64,000 bases of DNA from Patiria miniata (lineage: Eukaryota; Echinodermata; Asteroidea; Valvatida; Asterinidae), in contig NW_024037070.1 of the NCBI RefSeq assembly GCF_015706575.1, positions 9,455,598-9,519,597 of the forward strand, in the 5' to 3' direction. Below the pieces are notes generated by a model. That model worked only from the letters and a program-made list of their open reading frames with translations. It did not search any database and was not told where the DNA came from. Made by a program: the position numbers and the translations under genes. Positions within the stretch are counted from its first letter, which is position 1. Each line of letters starts with the position of its first letter. Shown here piece by piece: positions 24,201 to 34,400 of this stretch.

Positions 24201-25062
24201 GGATAGATCAGCAGCTTCAGAACCTCAACCATTGCAATCTACAGAAGACCAACTACCATCGGGAACCAGTGATGAGGCTCAACCGGGTACCAGCACGAAT
24301 GGTACCCGGACTCCTAGTACAACTAGCAACACCAACGATGGTCAGGCTGGCCCTGCACCAGGTACAGATTTTGGGCATTTTACAAACCTTGGATCTGTAT
24401 CTAGTTCTGGCTCCAAAATAATTTTGTATGCCTTTAAAGTTGCTCTACCCGTGCTCTTTAACATGTAAAAGAAAAATTGTCGTAACAAATTTTCAGTTTG
24501 TATATATTTTTAACAAAAAAGCTACCATTTTGTATTTTTGGACAAATTCAGCTTTCTGAAAACATGCTTTGATTTGAGTTGCTTTTGCGCCCATAATGAA
24601 CTAAACGATAACTTTGTACAGTAAACATTACATGACTAAAAGCGGGCAGATTTTTTTTCTTTTGATGTCGAATTCGAAAGTGAATAAGTTTTGTTTTGCT
24701 AGAAAAATAGCAATTTAAAAACAAATCTACTTTTTGGAATGAAACTAAAAAAACATTAGGTGCAGCTCATTGTTTTACCAGTAATCATTCTGGTTTTTCT
24801 GGGTTTTTATTGTGTTGTTGTTTTTTATTCAGGAGACGACGATGATGATGACCTTGTCATGCTTGATGAAGAAGAAGAAGAAATGGACCAAGCCTCTGCC
24901 ATCCAGAAAACGATGCCGGTCAGCAAGAAACGCAGACTCTCATCAGGTGAAGGAGGCGCAGGGGTCATGACCTCTCCAACGCCGGCTAAAAAAGCCAAGA
25001 TGGTGCCGTCAGTGAATGAACAGGAGGACGATGAGGATTATCTAATTGTCCTTGATGATTGA
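15209..25062 (+). CDS. UBA2: SUMO-activating enzyme subunit 2 (E1 catalytic subunit)
   Basis: With SAE1 it adenylates SUMO and carries it as a thioester for transfer to UBC9, mainly in the nucleus. Seventeen exons: 15209-15352, 16401-16484, 17143-17213, 17476-17540, 18008-18108, 18665-18786, 19188-19383, 19631-19733, 20290-20435, 21174-21267, 21675-21787, 22240-22341, 22686-22739, 23036-23132, 23491-23593, 24165-24361, 24833-25062. Phases agree and give 673 residues (human 640). Visible: nucleotide-binding [10 protein letters not shown] (Gly26-Gly31), catalytic Cys175 in [13 protein letters not shown], zinc cysteines 160/163 and 439/442 (CYEC, CYVC), and ubiquitin-fold residues [10 protein letters not shown]. 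The acidic tail has two SIM-like runs ([18 protein letters not shown]) around basic KKRRLSSG and KKAKM patches. The chosen ATG (GAAGATGG) matches the family start; an in-frame ATG at 15152 would add 19 residues and is less likely. Confidence 0.97.
15520..16160. repeat. UBA2 intron 1 sequence with GC hairpin; possible old repeat
   Basis: Intron 1 runs 15353-16400. It contains GGCTCCGTGAAGCGGAGCC near 15699, a near-perfect short hairpin in otherwise AT-rich DNA, then a stretch of different composition to about 16090. Another such hairpin, GGGGCTAAAGTTTAGCCCC, lies in intron 2 at about 16501. I see no coding sequence. Repeat identity is unproven. Confidence 0.25.
18885..19150. repeat. Degenerate array of CCAAGAAAA/CCAAGATCC words
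   Basis: UBA2 intron 6 carries many variants of CCCAAGAAAA, CCCAAGATCC and GAAAACCCAAG spaced by roughly 10-20 bases. It is a strand-asymmetric, A- and C-rich degenerate array ending just before the exon 7 acceptor. The same kind of array occurs at 34970-35360 in PDPR intron 12. Confidence 0.6.
20787..21070 (+). repeat. tRNA-derived SINE, family 1
   Basis: A pol III A-box-like GTGGCCCAGTGGTTAGG (about 20794) and a B box GGGTTCAAATCC (about 20837) form a tRNA-like head. The body reads CCTTGGGCAAACCACTTTATCCCC, then CTGCAATGGACTGGCATCCC and ATCCAGGGGGAGTA. The latter resembles the conserved central core of V-domain SINEs known from fish, a resemblance recalled and not computed. It sits in UBA2 intron 9. 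Confidence 0.65.
21940..22135 (+). repeat. tRNA-derived SINE-like repeat, family 2
   Basis: A B-box-like GGGTTCGAGTCCCACC at about 22017 is followed by AAGCTTGTGAA, CTCACAAGC and AAGACCCAGTATT. The 62160-62335 copy shares the same order. The A box is poor, so this is a diverged or head-truncated copy. It sits in UBA2 intron 11. Confidence 0.55.
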
Positions 25063-27430
25063 GACTGCAAGAAAGACAGAGAGAACAAGGGAGTGTTCTG
25101 AGACTATACACACTGTTCAGGAATTCTAGATGGCACTGATAAGACTACTCACGAGAAGCAGTGAAGGACAAATCTCATCCGCACAGTTATGTTGGTGTGC
25201 ATATTATGGCACAGAGTTCACCAGACTAATTTTCAATTTAGGGCCGGTGTAGCGTGAACTTTGGACTCTATGAAATAGGGACTCCTTGGTTGTATTGTGC
25301 ATGCCTAAGATATTTGGGCCAGTAACAGGTCACGTGTGAGGGTTAGAATCCATAAGAGACCAGATTTCATAGGAGTCCGAATTTCATATGACACTGGTTA
25401 ATACACGGCACAAATGCAAATGCCTCAACAAATTTGCGACATCGCGGCAAGTGTTCGTGCTGCGAATTTGAACAAGTTGAACACATTTGAACATTGGAAG
25501 ATATGTCCTTGAATGTCATATTTTGTCAAATCTGCTTCACATTTGTGTACATGTAAAGAATGAACTTGCCTTTGAGCCATCTTTCTTTCTGAGCAAATGT
25601 CTGTTGATAATTATTTCTTCAGCAAATTTTTCAACTTATGCATATCCCATGCTCTTCAAAATATTGACTGATTTTTTTCTCTTCACGAATATTCAATTTG
25701 TATTTTTGTTATAACAAAAAAATTACTTTGTTCCAATTGTGAGCATCTGCAACCCTCTGAAAAAGGAATTTCATATTTTGTGCACAGTTGAGCCCGCACT
25801 GCGAGAGCTGAATTATTGTCTGGCAGCCAATAGTGAGATTTTTGTGGGGAAATAATTAAATAACTAAACGTCAGTGGATTTTTTGGTTCAATGTCTCATT
25901 CAAAAGTGAATAACTTCTGTATTTCTAGGCAACTAGCAATTGAAAAAGCAAATCTATTTTCGAGGTGAAACTTGAAACTTGGGAACAAGGGGAACACAAT
26001 TAAAAAATAGTCCAACTGCAAGTCCCATGCAGGATAGGTCATTTCTGTTTTATACATGTAGTTGGCGCCATGTTGAGAGGAGATGTTTTGATGTGCAAAT
26101 TTACTCAATTTTACTAACTGAATTACAAAGCTCAGACATGTGATGAATGCAGGAAATTCAAAATACGTGTTGCCAGTCCAATTGGCATTGCTTATGACTC
26201 CTTTCACCTCATTTTAGGTCAGCACATAAATGGTCATTGCATTCTGCAATAAATTCTGCATTGTTGGACCAAGGGTTCGGAACAAATTTTTCAGTGAGCA
26301 CTTTAATACGTGACAGGGTTTAAGTGTACTGTTTTGTAAAAAAGAAAAGAATAAAAGCTAATAAAAAATGTGGTGATCATCTGTCATGCACGACGGTCTG
26401 AATTTGTTGGTAATAATTCTTTGAATGAGCTGTATGGAGATGATGGCCCTCCTATGTTGAAAAGCTGAGAATTCCCTTCAGTATGTCGGTGCTTGGTGTC
26501 ACTTTGCACCATGCATCTACACTAGAGATACATTATCTATCATCTCTATGAGCTGGCAATGATCCATTTCCTTTATGAACATAGAAAATGGTTCATATTC
26601 GTCCACAGTGGTTATGCTTGCAACTTTAGCTCAACCTGAGTCACTTCAAAATATGGAACACGTCTGAAACCGCTGGTCTGTAGTAATGACTCGCCCCAGA
26701 GATCACTCAAGCACTTTTTAATGTCAAACTGTACATCGTTTGTTGCCACTCTGTATTTATTGCTCGATGAAATAATGTTATTTTGGAGCTTATAGGTTGT
26801 AACTAAATTATGCTAGCCGTTGTTGCATTTTTAATCATTTTGTATTTTTAATGATGCTGTATAACTGGCACTGCCTGGAAACTTAAAATTTTCAATCTTC
26901 CGAAGTAAATTCCTATGTAATGAAAGATACAGCACAAGAAATATTGGGGAGACTGTACCTAGTTTTATTTATGGCCACAACAACCTGAACCTCGAGAAGA
27001 TTTGGATGGATTTCTTGTAAAAAGACCCATATTTGTTGTAATGAGTGTCTTTGTTAGATATTGGGCTGTGACAATGTTATATGAGTTTATGTTTTCATTG
27101 TGATGTTTGGAGGTTATAAACTGAGACATTTTTCTTCTCACTGAATATTTCTGGGGTAGCTTTTGGTTTTGTATTAAATACAATCGGGAAAAAAGTAATG
27201 CAGTTGTCATGATTTGTTTGTTTTTTGGTGTGTTCATGATCTTTTGCTATGTTTCCCAGGTCATTCTTTGCTTGGAAAATGAGGGGTTTGGGGGCTGGAT
27301 CCAATTGTTATTTTTTTAAATTTTATTATTAGGTTATTTGGTTTAACAAAAGGGCTTGTTTTATTTTACAAGAGTTTGCGCACCCCCCCCCCCCCCCCAG
27401 CCCTTTTCTCGTACTTTTGACCAATAGGAA
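25063..27430 (+). other. UBA2 3' UTR and intergenic DNA
   Basis: No further exon is recognised. Canonical AATAAA occurs at 26248-26253, 26350-26355 and 26360-26365, so the UBA2 3' UTR probably runs about 1.3 kb. The rest, including C16 at 27383-27398, is AT-rich and without recognised features. Short open frames on both strands here lack codon or splice support. Confidence 0.5.
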
Positions 27431-27722
27431 GTTGTGAAATATGATTAATCTCTTTCTAAAACCCCGGCTACGTTATGTGTCCGGTTTTGGCGAAGTACTG
27501 AAGCCTGAAACAGAACGAAGCCGGATTTTAAGAAACGGCTCAGTCTTGTTCCCAAGCACAGCACTACAAAACGCATACAATCTGCGTTACATAGTCGGGT
27601 TATTAGTTTTCTGCACGTACGGAAGTTCGGTTCGTTGCTCTGTGTCTTGTTGATAATAAACAGTCGAAAAGTTGAAAGCAACGAATAAAGATAGAGGTGA
27701 AAATGACTTGACATATACTAGG
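27421..27722 (+). promoter_or_regulatory. PDPR: PDPR promoter and noncoding first exon
   Basis: CCAAT at 27421 and an ETS-like ACGGAAGT at 27619 lie in locally GC-richer DNA. A strong donor, CTAG|GTAAGTA, ends at 27721/27722. The matching acceptor TTTTGCTTTAG ends at 28382, directly before the coding exon. I infer a 5' UTR exon ending at 27721 and a 661-bp first intron. The transcription start is not determined. Confidence 0.5.
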
Positions 27723-27890
27723 TAAGTATAATGTCTACAGATAAGATGTATGAAGCAAATGAATCGGCCAGATTGTTGAGTTTTTGCTGCATGTTTATAT
27801 AGGCCCAGTTTCCGGACAATGAATACCTATGGTTTTTTTTCGGGGGGGGGGGGGTAGTCCAAGCCGTTTTCCTTGCTCCATGGTCCAAGT

Positions 27891-27963
27891 AACTTTGATG
27901 CTACTTATCGCCATTCGGACAGTAACTGTCCGAATGTTTAAACAGGCGATAAGTGTCAAAGTT
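27891..27963. repeat. Compound hairpin in PDPR 5' UTR intron
   Basis: Outer arms AACTTTGA..ACTTATCGCC and GGCGATAAGTGTCAAAGTT enclose an inner palindrome ATTCGGACAGT-A-ACTGTCCGAAT. G runs of 13 and 12 bases lie on either side (27842-27854, 27976-27987). It is probably the remnant of a small inverted-repeat element. No target duplication was identified. Confidence 0.5.
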
Positions 27964-28394
27964 TCTCGGACATTTGGGGGGGGGGGGTGTGTGTTACGGA
28001 ATGGATAGGGCGTAGAACCGTTTTATTAAAAAATTTAGTTGCATGTATTTTGAGTGAACATGGGTATATTCTAAATGACATGAACCACAAGAGTATCCAT
28101 GAAGTGTCATAGATAGTCATAAGCCTCGTATTGGTAAACTGACATGTTTTTCATTTTTTAGATTCAAGATGGTGGCCGAGTTGGGCTGACCGTTCCAAAA
28201 AAAAAATTTCAAGGTTATTAATACAACTTACAAGCATTTTCTTTAAAGTTTTATTATTACTTCATAATCAAATAAAATTCTTCATATAGCTTCTGCTATT
28301 GCAGTAGGCATTTTGCACATGCCTATTTAAATTTTTCCCTTTTCTATTGTATAAACTTAAAAATTGAAAATTTTTGCTTTAGTAGATAACAAAA

Positions 28395-28415
28395 ATGCAG
28401 AAAATACCATGTTGA
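28395..28415 (+). promoter_or_regulatory. PDPR: Upstream ORF overlapping the PDPR start codon
   Basis: A first ATG at 28395 opens a six-codon frame (MQKIPC) that stops at 28413-28415, overlapping the main ATG at 28409 in another frame. Such overlapping uORFs usually reduce initiation at the main start. It is real only if the mRNA begins upstream, as the inferred 5' UTR exon suggests. Confidence 0.45.
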
Positions 28416-31400
28416 GAGTTTCAAGCCATCCGATGTGCCGTGTCCTGATAAACAGCAGCAGTTGCACTCTGCTGAGGTCGACACGACATCCACTCATTAG
28501 TTGCTGCAGCTGTGCCTTCTCTCAGGATGCTGACCACAGCACCACCTCTGACCTACCTCAGCGAGCTCGCGCCGTGATATGCGGCGGTGGGATTGCAGGT
28601 TTGTCCACAGCCTATCACCTGGCAAAACTGGGCTGGAAGGACGTGGTTCTTCTGGAACAGGGAAAGTGAGTCATCATGATTATTTTGTAAGAAAAACAGA
28701 CATTTTAGTTTTTGTTCTTTACGCCAAACCCTATGGTCATGGAACCCAACTAGACTGCACGCCAGAGCAAGTTCCAGGGTTTTTAATTGGCCCACAGGCA
28801 GAAGTAACAGGAACAGCATTCAAATTTGGAGTTTACAGTGGAGCATCTTGCTCCTTCCTTAAGTGGTGTTGATGTATAATGAATAACCATCTTTGTTCAT
28901 AGTACAAACTTAAAAACTTTATTTTTGGATGATTATTTAGAAGGCTGAGTAGAATTTCAAATATAAAGAGGAATCCTGAAAAATAATTCCATAAAATGTT
29001 TTTTGTATCAGATTACTGGCTTAAAATGTGAATAAAAATCAAGCAAGTTATGAAACAGGGTACATATTTGTTGAGTCATTGTACTTGTGATACTTATTAA
29101 ATGTCTCTGGTTTATGGATACCTGAAAGATAATGACATTATTTTGTTTGATTGTTCCCTTTCCCCATCACAGATTAGCCAGCGGTACAACATGGAATGCA
29201 TCCGGTATTCTGGGAATACTAAGGAGGTCACATTTCCGTACCAGACTAAGCAGGATGAGCTACGATTTGTACAGTCAACTCGAGGCAGAGACGGGAATCC
29301 AGACTGGTTGGTAGTAATGTTGTAACATTGCAATTCAATAATTGTATCGTTGAATTTATTAAACTGCAGTCTTGCGTCAGTTCTGGTATGGTTCCCTCTC
29401 GTGAACTGTCGCTGAAGACCATGGGCGCTGCCATCTTGTTTGTCCTCGTTTGTTCCTAAAGCATTAAATTTGTTCCCCTCGTTCCCTAAGTCATGTTTTC
29501 TGGCCGTGATTCGTTCATTGGAAGTTTTACTTTGCTTGTGGATCCGTTTGCAAAAGTGAAGTGAAACTGAATTCAGGTTGGAAGATTTGGTTCACTTGTG
29601 AAATGTGTGACTGAATGTTTGCCTTCCTCAATAACTGTGTGTATTAGTGGTTTGGTGACGTCATGTCCAAAGCAGGCATTATTGTCTGTTGCTGCTGCTA
29701 CTTACTGTAACATACCAATTGGAAAATAGAGCTGTAGAATCAGTCAGCCTCGATGTCGTTGGTATTCTGCTTTCACAGGTTTACATCGCTGTGGCAGTGT
29801 GAATATAGGGCAGACTAAAGATCTTATGGTGGAACTGCAGAAAAGACACGCAAATGCAAAGTAAGTCTTATAGACATTGGTTTCCATACATGCATCTTAA
29901 CAAGTTGCTTGATTAACCCTAACCATCCTCAATCCTCCAAAATCAACCAGCGCTTTGGGAGGATTATGGAGGATTGAGGCAATTGCCAGTCGATTGAGGC
30001 TGTATCTAATTTGTTACGTGGAGGCAGTTGGAGGATATTGATTGAGAATGCATCCTAGTAAACACCAATAAACCTCTTATTGTGTCATATGTAAAAATGG
30101 GCAATAACGTTTGACTCCTGGGTTTGGAGAAGCAATTTCTCTCAGAAGAGTCTTGCCCAAAAGCACTTATACCTCTACAGAGTATATCAACACTATGCAG
30201 GTATTAGCCACAATAGATTGAGTTCAATGTATACACAGAAATAAACAATGTGACATTGGGCCCGTGACAGCACTGACTGTCTGGTAATTTGACATTTTTC
30301 ATTTTTGTGCTTCTTCAAAACCAGGGCTTGGGGAATAGACAGCGAGCTCCTAAGCATGGGAGATGTACACAGATTATTGCCATGGATACGAGCAGATGAC
30401 TTGGAAGGAGGTTTGCTTGTCCGGGATGATGCAAGTGTACAGGTGAAAGAAGTCACTCGTGCCTTGGCTAAGGCAGCTAACGATAGGGGTAAGCTTTGAT
30501 AGGGTAACACTCGGTAAAAGTTTGCAGCAGCATCAACCTGAAACGTACAGTTAGTAGTTTTCATAAACCCTACCCCCCAAAAAAAAATCATTTCAGAGTT
30601 ATTGCTTCTGTTCATCGGGCTATTTTCAAAATCAGCATTCTTTCCTCTCTTTCCTCGCAGGTACCTATTTACAGTCTTTTGGGGAGAAAAACAATTGTAG
30701 TAAAGTACCTTGCCCAAGAACACAAATACCATGATCCATCAATGTTGGGGATTGAATCATTAAACCCACCTACCTCTGCATATGAGTCAGACACATTGAC
30801 CAACAAATCTTGGCAAAAATTCCAACCATACCTAAATCCAACACCTAGTTTTTCCCACTGATTCTGAAGAATTAGAACTGTCGGTCTCCGAGGAAGCAAA
30901 CTTCTTTTGATGGGACACAAATCCGCAAACTTCACATTAAGTGTTGCAGAAATCTATACATTCAAAATTGTTTAATAATTGATATCTGAACCCACTGTGA
31001 ATACCAAATTAAACTTTTTTGGTCAACTCAACTGAGAAGCTTGTTTGTCATTCTGTTGTTTAAATGGTTTTCTGAAAAGTTTTTAGTAAAATACATTTCC
31101 CGATGCTATAAAACAGGTGTGACGTTATTAGAGAATATTGAAGTCAAGCGAGTAGTGAGCAGTGGCGGTCGTGTTTCTAGTGTACACACAGACAGGGGAA
31201 GCATTGAATGTGAGGCGTTTGTCAACTGTGCTGGACTGGTACGTATCACATCGAATTTATAAATAATAACTAAAAAAAACCTGACAGACCAAAACAAAAT
31301 CAAATGTTGCAAAAGATTTCAAATTGATTTGGATTTTCTATGTAATTTAAAAAACTAAATTATGAAGATTCTTCAACTACTGATCGAAACGTCAAGTTTT

Positions 31401-34400
31401 ACAACCAATCGGTTCTTTTCAGAACCACACATCTTCCCAAAAGAGATATCTACATGGTGTTACCGCAACCCTTCACTAGAACAAATTGCCTGACATCTGA
31501 AATGGCCTCAACAATTACCAAATTAGCTTGAACAAATGAATAATCCAAACAAATTTCTTGTGTTGGTATCCCACAATGCAGTGGGCCCGTGCCCTCGGTC
31601 TTGCCAGCTCACCAGAAGTCCGAGTGCCACTGTACCCACTGGCCCAGCAGTACCTCATCACAAAGCCGATCAAGAGTCGGACGTTGGACGGCAACGGCCC
31701 ATGTGAGTAGACCTAATCCCTTATCCAATGGGCAATTTTGGCAAATTGTGTTGGATTCTGTTACTTTCAGTAGTTGGGCTCACCAGGGGTCATGAGAAAA
31801 CCTGAAGACCGTTATGGATAAAAATTCCCGGATCATATATGTAAAAACCTAGTCATAAGAATTGTGTTCCCAAAAATTAATGGTCCCAAGAGAAGAATAA
31901 CATTCCTGGTCTTGTAAATTCCTTAAATGATTGTAGTGCTTTCGTTTTCCCTAGTTGTGCGTGATATGGACAGCCTACTCTACATACAGGAGCACAGTGG
32001 AGGCTTTTTGTTTGGAGGTTACGCACCCAAGGGAAAGCCTGTCTTTGAGGAGGGTCTACCACTCAAGAAAGACTCGGAACACATCCACTTACCGGATGAT
32101 TGGGATCACTTTCGTAAGATTCTTTTGGAACTTTATACTCTCAGCGTATGGTTGTACAGTTCTTTTTCAAATTTCAGTCAGATTGTTATATTTGATTTCA
32201 CCGTTTGTTTGCAAAGAATAATATATTTTGCATTTTTTTGTGCAGTCTCATTTGCAAGCTTAGAAAACACAAAATATTCAAACTGTTTGCCCATCTGCTT
32301 CTTTATCGTTTATATTCTTTCTTCAGTCTGTTAACTCATTTACAGATCTTTATAAACCTTTATTGAAAGTGGGTTGTGTATAAACGTGATGATTCCATAC
32401 AAAAGAACATCAAACTCTGCATTATTTCTTTCAAATCATAGAAAAAGTGTGTTCGATTCTGACCTCTCCAATCACCCTCGTATTTTGTTGTCCATGTATT
32501 TGATAATTTCCTTGTCCTAACATGACAAGCAGCAATCTGAATTTATTTAAGACAAAATTATCAAGTAGCAACACTGTCAAACCAGCAGAAGCTGTACCTT
32601 TTATACATGGGCCAATTCCTTGGTGCTAATAAACACAGAAAATTGCTGAGTGGAGAAAATGATTGTCGGCCAAAATAAAATATTTGTATGTTTGTAAATG
32701 TTCTCAGCATATTTCCGCTTAGCACATGAAATTTGGCGCAATTTTATAAACATCAAGTGTTGTTTCCCATCTTCAGGACATTTGCTAGAGGGTTTCTTAC
32801 ACAGGGTGCCCCAGGCTAGCGATGTTCAGTTTGAGAAGCTCTACAACAGTCCTGAGAGCTTCACACCAGATGGGGAGTTCATCATTGGGGAGGCCCCGGA
32901 GGTAAGGAATCCCCCCCCCCCCCCCCAGCTCTGGTATAATGTCCGCCTGTTCAAAATACGGTACACCATTCTGTAATCTAGTGTCGAATTTGAACAGCGC
33001 CTCCTATTGAAAAGGAGGCCAAGTGTCCGGAGAAAAAAAACTCTACATTTTCAGATTTTTTTGCTGATGAACCCCCCCCCCCCCCCCCCCCCCCCCCCGA
33101 GCAAAAATTCCTGGATCCGCCCCTGATAATCTCCTAATTTTGTCCAGGTCAGGAATTACTTTGTGCTTGCTGGCTTTGGCTCCCTCGGCCTGACGCATGC
33201 CGGAGGTGCGGGAGAGCTCCTTGCCAGACTGATCGCCATCGGCCACACCAACATGGACTACTGGCCAGTCGACGTACAACGCTTCAGCCCACAACACAAC
33301 AGCAAGGCATTCCTCCGAGCAAGAGTGAAAGAAATAGAAAGTAAATCTGGAGCTGCTGGCTATTAAAACAATTGTTTTTTTCTCCTGAAATAAGTTACTT
33401 TGAAGCATTTTTAAAGGAAAAATGGAAAGTAAAATGGAAATCCCCATCATCAGGCCGAGAGCAAGTCGAGGTGTGAAGGGCTAAATTAAGGAACATACAT
33501 GGTCACAAGGGTCACCCCTGTATCCAAAAAGCACACCTGTGGGTGACCTAATCTGACAGCATCCACAAGGGACACATTAATCACTTTCAAAGATGAACGA
33601 GTTGGTCAAGGACGGCGTGATCTGCAAAGGTGTATATGGGATACAAACAGCGAGCATTCAACCAAAACTGCAATGGGTCCCACTTGGCTAAGTTAGTTTT
33701 TGTACCATGCAATATTAACAACTGACCTGTTTGTAATATCAAGCCCTTTTCTTTCAAATCCTAGGTATTCACTATCGCGTAGCTTACCCAGCGTTCTCCC
33801 ACAGGACTGGGCGTAAGCTACGCTGCCCACCCCTCTATTCTAGGCTGGGGCAAGGCGGGGCGGTGTTTGGGGAACGAATGGGGGTGGAACGTCCCAAATG
33901 GTATATGGCACCTGATGATACAGGTATGGAATGAATGACATAGTTAGTATTGGAAAACCTACCATTTTTTGTGTTCATTTTAAAAATGTGATTTTTAGAT
34001 AGTTTACAGTGACAAAGGAATGTAATTTGTTGTAGTTTATTTAAATAAAGTGTCCTCGTTTAACACGCAACTAGATCACTTATCAAAGATCTATGCTTGG
34101 TCTGTGATTGACTTTAGATTAAAATGTGATGACTTGGGATGCCTTGATTTCAACTCCCTCTCTTAGATGAGTTTGCCCATGAGACTCAGCGAGGGACGTT
34201 TGGCAAACCCCAGTGGTTTGGCCTGGTAGAGTCTGAGTACTGGGCCTGTCGAGAATCCGTCTGCCTTATGGATATGTCTGCCTTCACTAAATTGGAGCTT
34301 ACGGTGAGTGACTGATATCCCAAGATATCACAAATGTTTAGCATTAATGTGAGAACTATTGGGTGACAAAGAAAAAGTTGTTAGATTGAGACTGAGGTTA

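Noticed and set aside
28680-28872. Frame with [17 protein letters not shown] after an AG in PDPR intron
   Set aside because: It has an acceptor-like start but its phase does not fit PDPR exon 1, it has no donor, and no homology is recognised.
30193-30732. 179-codon minus-strand frame over PDPR exon 4
   Set aside because: It is antisense to a solid PDPR exon and has no recognisable domain.
33043-33450. 135-codon minus-strand frame containing [16 protein letters not shown]
   Set aside because: It reads through the poly(C) repeat and antisense to PDPR exon 9; a known type of false prediction.
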